Shown here piece after piece: positions 13,524 through 18,428 of a stretch of DNA of 18,428 nucleotides. The notes under the pieces are model-generated. The model had not been told where the DNA came from, searched no databases, and was given only the letters and a program-made list of their open reading frames with translations. The translations under genes were made by a program, and so were the position numbers. This DNA comes from Anaerolineae bacterium. Its GTDB lineage: Bacteria > Chloroflexota > Anaerolineae > Anaerolineales > Villigracilaceae. Within the stretch, counting starts at the first letter, position 1. Every line of letters starts with the position of its first letter. The stretch lies in NCBI GenBank assembly GCA_017303735.1, contig JAFLCF010000081.1:1-18428 (forward strand), read 5' to 3'.

Positions 13524-14309
13524 ATGTATACCTATCCCATCAAGTTTGAATTCCCCATGATCAGCCTTGGACGCCAGGTTGATGTTAAGAACGGGGATGG
13601 TAAGTTCATCATGCGCGCTTCTGACCCTTTCATTTCTTTCAAAGACTCCATGTCTTACATTGATGGCAGTGGCAAGGAAGTGTATCGCGCCGAAGGTGAC
13701 ACCTCGTTTCGCTTTATGTTCCAGTTTGCCAGTATGTCTTCCACTTGGAATATTGTCACTGCAGCTGGTAAACCCGTTGCTCATGTGGATGACTACTGGG
13801 CACGCATGGAAGAATTCAAAGATATGAACGTGAATATCACTTCTTCTGCCCCAGTGATGCAAAGTGATGGACGCGCTAGTCTTGGCGGCGTGCTTGGCAA
13901 TGTGGCTGCCAACTTAGCCAATAATGCAGTCGATTATGCAGTTCGCTCAAATACACCTTCAAGACTTGTGTACCAGATCAAAACTCACGAGGATGGTGAT
14001 GTGTTAGGCTGGATCGTTCCTTCGCGTGGTACTGGCTGGTTCGACTTCTTGCCCTATTCCACCCGCATTCAACTTCTCAACCTGCCCTTTGCTGCGCGTG
14101 CCTATGCCCCTTCGTATGAATTCAAGATCGGCAACTTGTATGGTCCTACCGTGTTGAAATTGCAGAAGCAGCGCGATCTCTTGGTTGATAAATACACGCT
14201 TGAAAAAGTTGGCGAACTCACCGACCAGCAGGAACGTTGGGCGATCCCTGCATTGACTTTGGTTGCGATGTTTGAACGAACCCGTGTTAAGAATATGGCA
14301 GATTGGTAG
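13524..14309 (+). CDS. Hypothetical protein, possibly tubby/LURP-one-like fold
   Basis: The 261-residue protein has no signal peptide or clear membrane helix. It is rich in short beta strands punctuated by DG or GD turns: VKNGDGKFIMRASD, FKDSMSYIDGSGKEVYRAEG, FASMSSTWNIVTAAGKPVAH and LKLQKQRDLLVDKYTLEKVG. This order is what LURP-one-related and tubby C-terminal-like proteins look like. Such proteins bind membranes or phospholipids, but the assignment is by eye and not secure. A short Gly/Ala/Asn stretch (about 120-140, LGGVLGNVAANLANNAV) is a possible amphipathic helix. A good ribosome site (AGGAGAA) precedes the ATG. The TAG stop lies in an 8-bp repeat, and a clear terminator follows. It is divergent from the ATPase pair. 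Confidence 0.75.
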   Translation: MYTYPIKFEFPMISLGRQVDVKNGDGKFIMRASDPFISFKDSMSYIDGSGKEVYRAEGDTSFRFMFQFASMSSTWNIVTAAGKPVAHVDDYWARMEEFKDMNVNITSSAPVMQSDGRASLGGVLGNVAANLANNAVDYAVRSNTPSRLVYQIKTHEDGDVLGWIVPSRGTGWFDFLPYSTRIQLLNLPFAARAYAPSYEFKIGNLYGPTVLKLQKQRDLLVDKYTLEKVGELTDQQERWAIPALTLVAMFERTRVKNMADW

Positions 14310-14333
14310 GTTGGTAGATTAGTAGATTGGTAA
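14301..14333. repeat. 8-bp repeat array (ATTGGTAG type) at the 3' end of the 13524 gene
   Basis: GATTGGTAG (14301-14309), GTTGGTAG, ATTAGTAG and ATTGGTAA follow one another with an 8-bp period. The first unit contains the last Trp codon and the TAG stop of the gene. It is the same unit as the array at 2033-2113, where ATTAGTAG is the reverse complement of the TACTAATC units. Confidence 0.85.
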
Positions 14334-14340
14334 AGCTGAA

Positions 14341-14375
14341 GGCTTTCGATTGGTATTATCGAAAGCCTTTTTATT
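14341..14375 (+). terminator. Rho-independent terminator of the 13524 gene
   Basis: GGCTTTCGAT (14341-14350), loop TGGTATT, and ATCGAAAGCC (14358-14367) form a perfect 10-bp stem followed by TTTTTATT. The U-run exists only on the plus strand. Its tail overlaps the stop codon of the convergent GT-C gene. Confidence 0.9.
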
Positions 14376-15858
14376 GTCCCGTATATTGATACACTCTTAC
14401 ATTGTTATCCGTATCTTCGAATACCAGTTGGAAAGCATCAGGCAGGGATTCTATTGTTGCTTGTATCTCTTGTAAATCTTTGCTTAGTTCCGTGCTTCGC
14501 GGCGATTGCAGTAAGGGCGCGATGACGACGTAATCCACACCTTGATTTTGCAGATAGGCTTCCAACTCTTGATCGTTTTTCGGGAAGTTGATCGTCTTGC
14601 GCTGCACATGCACATAGGTAGGCACAGGTTCATTGACCATTACAACTGCATCGGCTGGGGCATGTTCAGCCACCCAACTTGTGCCAAGCGAAAGGTCAGT
14701 CATCTGCTCGCGGATGGGCGAGCGCCAGTCTTGCAAGTTGCGCGCGAGCAATACAAGCACGACTCCAAAAGCAACTCCCATAACAATACGCGAGTTCTCT
14801 CTAGTAAGCCATTGCAATCCGTTCAGAAAATAAAAATAAAGAAACGGTACGATTGGGATCAGGAAGCGTGCTTTCACACTCCCAACCTGCGGGTTCCAAA
14901 ATGCTAGAATGCCCGCAACATAAATCACGAAGTAGATATGCATCCACTCGAGCTTGGGCTTGGTGGCAAAGAATCCCAATGCCAGCAACAACAAAATGAC
15001 GATATTCAATAGAAAGAATAACCAGCCGAACATTGCATCTAGCCGTGTGCCGAAGATGGGTAGCAATGCCCCCGAAAGGACTTCGTTAAAGTAACCGGAT
15101 GCATTTGCGAAAACTTGACCAAGCTTTTCGGCGACCGAGCCACTCAATACCTGCGCCTCATAACCAGACGAGATGACCGTCCCGCCGTTGCGGAGGTTTA
15201 TCCAACTCTGGATGGAGAATCCAACTACAAAAAGAACGACGAATATCCCCAATTCTTTAAAGCGACGCGAAAGGAATAAGATAATGAGTAACGAGACGGT
15301 GAGTGCGATGCCGATGCTGCGAATCTGCTGGGTATAGAATGCAAGAAAAATAGCGAGAATGAGCCAGCCAGTCTTCTTTTCATCTGTTTTGTCAAAGGCA
15401 AGTAATGCCAGAAGAGAGAAAAACAAATAAGCTGACTCTGACATGACCGTGACAGAAGTGCCCACCAAAAGCGGATTCAACGCAACCAGTGCTGTGAGAA
15501 TTTCAAGATAAGGTGAGGTGAGCCGTTTTGAAAAAAGTTTGTAAACTAAAAAGATAGAAGCCAGCCATAACACCAAAGAAACGATTTTGAGTGCGTCATA
15601 ATTTTTTGGGAAGGCAAGCGTGAATGGTGCGAGCATCAACGGCCAGCCCGGAGGAAAATTCCGCTCGATCTGCGGGCGTGGGAAGTTGATGAGTTGATAG
15701 CCCTCTCCACTGGCAAGGCTTTCGGCAAGGATGATGTACTTTGCATCATCGTAGGAGGTGCCGATCTGCAGCGAATCAAAACGCAGAAGCGCCAGCGTTG
15801 CACTCGCAAGGATGACTGCCAGTAAAAAAAGATTTGAATGTCGAGGTGAGAGGTTCAC
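14371..15858 (-). CDS. Multi-pass GT-C glycosyltransferase (PMT/ArnT-like, GT39/GT83 type)
   Basis: The 495-residue integral membrane protein has roughly ten to twelve hydrophobic helices, starting with LFLLAVILASATLALL. After helix 1 comes a loop with adjacent acidic residues D37-D38 (SYDDAKYIILAESLASGEGY), where GT-C enzymes place their catalytic Asp, and PPGWPLMLAPFTLAF, also common in this family. A soluble C-terminal part (about 385-495) ends the protein. These enzymes transfer a sugar from a polyprenyl-phosphate donor to a protein or lipid outside the cytoplasmic membrane. Donor and acceptor are unknown. The GTG start at 15858 overlaps the stop of the methyltransferase gene by 4 bases (GTGA), so the two are translationally coupled. 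Confidence 0.85.
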   Translation of the reverse strand: MNLSPRHSNLFLLAVILASATLALLRFDSLQIGTSYDDAKYIILAESLASGEGYQLINFPRPQIERNFPPGWPLMLAPFTLAFPKNYDALKIVSLVLWLASIFLVYKLFSKRLTSPYLEILTALVALNPLLVGTSVTVMSESAYLFFSLLALLAFDKTDEKKTGWLILAIFLAFYTQQIRSIGIALTVSLLIILFLSRRFKELGIFVVLFVVGFSIQSWINLRNGGTVISSGYEAQVLSGSVAEKLGQVFANASGYFNEVLSGALLPIFGTRLDAMFGWLFFLLNIVILLLLALGFFATKPKLEWMHIYFVIYVAGILAFWNPQVGSVKARFLIPIVPFLYFYFLNGLQWLTRENSRIVMGVAFGVVLVLLARNLQDWRSPIREQMTDLSLGTSWVAEHAPADAVVMVNEPVPTYVHVQRKTINFPKNDQELEAYLQNQGVDYVVIAPLLQSPRSTELSKDLQEIQATIESLPDAFQLVFEDTDNNVRVYQYTGQ

Positions 15859-16394
15859 GAATTAGCCTTGAACGTCAGTGCAGAATAGAACTCGCGTAGA
15901 AAACGAGAGGAGTTGGTTGCCAGTAGTTGAGGCGGTGTGAAACCTGCCTGCACTGCCAATTTTCCAAACGTCCCAAATGAGAATGGATAGGGAACCCAAG
16001 GGTTGCCTGAATCCACGTTGTATTCGATGACGATGAGCTTGCCAGTGGGCTTTAACAACGAACGAATATGTTTCAAGATACGCACCCGGTCTTTGAAGTA
16101 GTGCAGTGAATTCGCGGCAAGAATGCCATCTAGAGTGGGTAGGTTGAGTGGCTGCGAAAAATCTCCAATTTGAAGATGAAGATTCTCCTCACTGCCAAAG
16201 CGTGACTTGTATTCGCTTTTCAGCATATCCAGGCTGGAGCGGTCTTTGTCCACGGCGTAGATTGTAGCGGTAGGACCGACCAGCTCACGCAGGGCAAAGG
16301 TAAAAGCGCCGGAACCTGCTCCGAGGTCCGCCCAGGAGCCGCCTTTATCCAAAGGGGCGGGGCGCAATAAATTGACGTGGTCATGATGATCCAT
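15855..16394 (-). CDS. Class I SAM-dependent methyltransferase
   Basis: The 179-residue protein has motif I WADLGAGSGAFTFAL (21-35), an acidic residue at the end of strand 2 (YAVDKD, D49), a motif near DGILAANSLHYFKD (89-102), and LLKPTGKLIVIEYN (113-126), all typical of small class I (methyltransferase type 11/25-like) enzymes. It should bind S-adenosyl-methionine and methylate a small molecule or lipid. The substrate cannot be told. It is short for the family, and the core is complete without an added C-terminal domain. It overlaps the GT-C gene by 4 bases, which suggests a joint role in surface glycolipid or polymer assembly, though this is inference. A TATGAT box lies 11 bases before the ATG. 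Confidence 0.88.
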   Translation of the reverse strand: MDHHDHVNLLRPAPLDKGGSWADLGAGSGAFTFALRELVGPTATIYAVDKDRSSLDMLKSEYKSRFGSEENLHLQIGDFSQPLNLPTLDGILAANSLHYFKDRVRILKHIRSLLKPTGKLIVIEYNVDSGNPWVPYPFSFGTFGKLAVQAGFTPPQLLATNSSRFLREFYSALTFKANS

Positions 16395-16405
16395 GTTCGA
16401 ATCGT

Positions 16406-16411
16406 ATCATA
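16406..16411 (-). promoter_or_regulatory. Putative -10 box of the methyltransferase gene
   Basis: TATGAT on the minus strand (16411-16406) leaves 11 bases to the ATG at 16394, so the leader would be about 5 bases or less. No Shine-Dalgarno sequence is present. It lies back-to-back with the TATAAT box of the polX gene at 16422-16427. Confidence 0.3.
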
Positions 16412-16421
16412 TCTCATGTCG

Positions 16422-16444
16422 TATAATTGATCTATTAGAGGTGA
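16422..16444 (+). promoter_or_regulatory. polX -10 box and ribosome binding site
   Basis: TATAAT (16422-16427) would start transcription near 16434. The Shine-Dalgarno sequence AGAGGTGA (16437-16444) is 3 bases from the first ATG (16448) and 6 bases from the second (16451), so the second ATG is better spaced. No -35 matching the consensus was found. Confidence 0.5.
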
Positions 16445-16447
16445 CCC

Positions 16448-18175
16448 ATGATGAATAACAAACAACTAGCCGCTGTGTTTACTTTGATCGCTAACCTGCT
16501 TGAGATCAAAGGCGAGATCATTTATAAGACGCTTGCCTATCGCAAAGCAGCAGAGAGTTTGGATACGCTCGGGCGTGAAGCCAGCGAATATTGGAAAGAG
16601 GGGAAGCTAGCCGACATCCCCGGCGTGGGCAAAGCCATTGCTGAAAAAATTGACGAGCTGCTCAAAACGGGCAAACTTGAGTTTCTCGAAAAGTTGAAGA
16701 AGGAAGTGCCTGAGAGTCTGGCGGGGTGGCTGCAAGTCCCTTCGCTGGGACCCAAGAAGATCGCTATGATCTGGAAGGCGTTGAACATCACCACGCTCCC
16801 TGAACTTGAAGCGGCGGCGAAAGCGGGCAAACTAAAAGATTTACCTGGCATGGGTGCCAAATCAGAAACCGCAATCCTTGAAGGGATCGCTTCGTTGGCG
16901 CGGCGTTCGGGGAGACTTCCGTTGGGCAAGGCATATCCGCTGGCGCAGGAGATCATCAAAGTTCTCAAAGCTGTGAAAGGTGTCGTGGATGTGCAACCCG
17001 CTGGCAGTTTAAGAAGGATGCGTTCAACTGTCGGTGACCTTGATATCCTCGTCGCTGCTAAAGATTCAGCGGCTGTGATGGAAGCCTTCATCAACCTCAA
17101 AGGCGTGGAGCGTGTTCTGGGCAAAGGCGATACCAAAGCCAGTATCGAATTTTTCGATGGCGTGCGTGCACAGGTCTGGGTTCATCCGCCAGAGAAGTTT
17201 GGTACCGCGTTGCAATATGCCACCGGCTCAAAAGACCATAATGTAAAGCTGCGTCAGATTGCGCTCGATAAAGGGCTATCGCTTTCAGAGCATGCGCTTA
17301 CTAAAACCAAAGGTAAAGGCGAAATTCTTTGTGCAACCGAAGAAGAAGTCTATAAGACGCTTGGCTTGCAATACGTCCCGCCGGAGATGCGTGAAGATCG
17401 CGGTGAAGTAGAAGCGGCGAAGGCGAACAAACTGCCCAAGTTGATTCAGCTCAAAGACATCAAAGCTGATTTGCATATGCACTCAACCTACAGCGATGGC
17501 AAACTGCCTATGCTAGATATGGCGCGTGAAGCCATCAAGCGCGGACTCAAGGTTATCACTTTCACCGATCACTCTGTCAGCCTGGGCGTGGCGAATGGTT
17601 TGTCCATTGAACGGCACAAACAGCAAGCGGCTGAGATTAAGAAAATTCAAAAACAACTTGGTGATGAGATTTTGATTTTGCATGGCAGTGAAGTGGAAAT
17701 TAAAGCCGATGGATCATTAGATTATCCGGATGAATTCCTCGCCTCACTCGACCTCGTAGTTGCCTCTCTCCATTCGAGCTTGCGCCAGCCGAGAGAGAAG
17801 GTCACCCAACGATTGTTGAACGCGATCAACAATCCGCATGTGGACATTATCGGTCACCCCACCGGGCGTGAAATTCCAGATAGAGAAGGCGCAGACTTAG
17901 ATATGGAAGCCATCTTTCAGGCAGCCGCAAAATCAGGCGTAGCCTTGGAGATCAACGCCCATCCCTCACGCCTCGACCTCGACGATGCCTTTGCCCGCCG
18001 CGCCAAAGACTTGGGCGTACTCATCAGCATCAACACCGATTCGCATGCAGGCGATGGCTTTGATGTGTTGCCTTACGGTATCGCCACTGCCCGCCGTGCC
18101 TGGCTCGAGCCGAAAGATGTTATCAATACTTGGACACTAAAGAAGTTGACCGATTGGTTGAAGAAGAGAGGCTGA
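16448..18175 (+). CDS. polX: DNA polymerase X family protein with C-terminal PHP domain
   Basis: The 575-residue protein (start possibly 16451) has the bacterial PolX layout: an 8-kDa-like helical N-terminus with helix-hairpin-helix motifs (LADIPGVGKAIAEKI at about 54-68, LPGMGAK near 132), the nucleotidyltransferase palm (about 165-310) with AGSLRRMRSTVGDLDILV (two catalytic Asp, D197 and D199) and YATGSKDHN, then a PHP domain (about 338-575). PHP metal ligands look complete: H343, H345, D350, H375, E415, H442, H470, D531 and H533. PolX proteins fill short gaps and edit 3' ends in base-excision and break repair. The third polymerase Asp (Pol beta D256) is Gln here (Q242 in GVRAQVWVHPPE), and the following Arg is Trp. 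Polymerase activity is therefore doubtful, while the PHP phosphoesterase should work. Confidence 0.93.
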   Translation: MMNNKQLAAVFTLIANLLEIKGEIIYKTLAYRKAAESLDTLGREASEYWKEGKLADIPGVGKAIAEKIDELLKTGKLEFLEKLKKEVPESLAGWLQVPSLGPKKIAMIWKALNITTLPELEAAAKAGKLKDLPGMGAKSETAILEGIASLARRSGRLPLGKAYPLAQEIIKVLKAVKGVVDVQPAGSLRRMRSTVGDLDILVAAKDSAAVMEAFINLKGVERVLGKGDTKASIEFFDGVRAQVWVHPPEKFGTALQYATGSKDHNVKLRQIALDKGLSLSEHALTKTKGKGEILCATEEEVYKTLGLQYVPPEMREDRGEVEAAKANKLPKLIQLKDIKADLHMHSTYSDGKLPMLDMAREAIKRGLKVITFTDHSVSLGVANGLSIERHKQQAAEIKKIQKQLGDEILILHGSEVEIKADGSLDYPDEFLASLDLVVASLHSSLRQPREKVTQRLLNAINNPHVDIIGHPTGREIPDREGADLDMEAIFQAAAKSGVALEINAHPSRLDLDDAFARRAKDLGVLISINTDSHAGDGFDVLPYGIATARRAWLEPKDVINTWTLKKLTDWLKKRG

Positions 18176-18203
18176 TATAAAGCAGATTCTTAAGCCAACA
18201 TTC

Positions 18204-18428
18204 ATGAAGATTCTTATAGCCGTACTCTTGTTGATTGCATCTGGCTGGGGTTGGGGGGTTCTGGTGCAAATGAGAATCTCCGATACTTTTCCATTTGGCT
18301 ACCCCTTCCAGTTCTTCCTTGCCTGGGGACCCTGTCAACCGGGTGAGAATTGCTCAGAATTCAACGGACTCTATCTGGTTTTGGACATTCTCATTTGGTA
18401 TTTCGTCGGTGCCTGGGTCGTGAGCCGT
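18204..18428 (+). CDS. Small membrane protein, 5' part (cut by window edge)
   Basis: From the ATG at 18204 an open frame of 75 codons runs to the right edge. It starts MKILIAVLLLIASGWGWGVL, a signal-anchor or first membrane helix. A loop with two cysteines follows (GPCQPGENCSEFNG), which could form a disulphide outside the cell. A second hydrophobic helix comes next (LYLVLDILIWYFVGAWVVS). No family is recognised. No clear ribosome site precedes the ATG. It follows polX by 28 bases on the same strand and could be co-transcribed. Confidence 0.65.
   Translation, partial: MKILIAVLLLIASGWGWGVLVQMRISDTFPFGYPFQFFLAWGPCQPGENCSEFNGLYLVLDILIWYFVGAWVVSR

Noticed and set aside
16537..17136. 199-codon open frame antisense to polX
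   Set aside because: It is Ser/Arg/Ala-rich without a recognisable domain and sits opposite the well-conserved PolX palm.

Overview
The window looks like chromosomal DNA of a free-living bacterium, most probably a Chloroflexota of the Anaerolineae type. This rests on the mix of genes (membrane-anchored PIN-TRAM protein beside cysS, ACT-domain malic enzyme, PHP-type DNA polymerase X, GT-C glycosyltransferase) and on short degenerate repeats between genes. It is an inference without a database search. No rRNA, tRNA, CRISPR array, transposase or phage gene is visible, and no gene-free stretch exceeds 300 bases.

Layout. (1) Positions 1-2332: the 5' part of a UDP-glucose dehydrogenase and a single-domain response regulator on the minus strand, a divergent GT4 glycosyltransferase on plus, and a small YtxH protein on minus. 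(2) 2400-6134, all minus: an exported or anchored Kelch propeller protein, cysteinyl-tRNA synthetase and a YacL-like PIN-TRAM membrane protein. (3) 6277-10016, all plus: moaA, a HAD phosphatase, an NAD-type malic enzyme with an N-terminal ACT domain, and a small YdcZ-type membrane protein. Hairpins or repeats separate most of these genes. (4) 10163-13353, minus: a tightly linked pair made of a GHKL-type ATPase and a protein with a long histone-H1-like Lys/Pro/Ala linker between two folded ends. (5) 13524-14309, plus: a possible tubby/LURP-like protein. (6) 14371-16394, minus: an overlapping methyltransferase and GT-C glycosyltransferase pair. (7) 16448 to the end, plus: DNA polymerase X and the start of a small membrane protein.

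The most unusual content is the two-gene GHKL ATPase / Lys-rich module. The ATPase keeps the N-box, the G1 and G2 motifs and a candidate third nucleotide-contact loop, followed by a MutL/HSP90-like transducer region. Its partner carries a probable winged-helix start, about 180 residues of basic disordered linker and a helical C-terminus. The pair resembles a small DNA-associated ATPase machine (MORC/MutL-like), but its function is unknown. Other notable points are a PolX whose third catalytic Asp is Gln, several gene 3' ends whose stop codons lie inside 8-bp or 13-14-bp repeats, three related GC-rich repeat patches around the malic enzyme and ydcZ-like genes, and a divergent promoter pair that looks leaderless on both sides.
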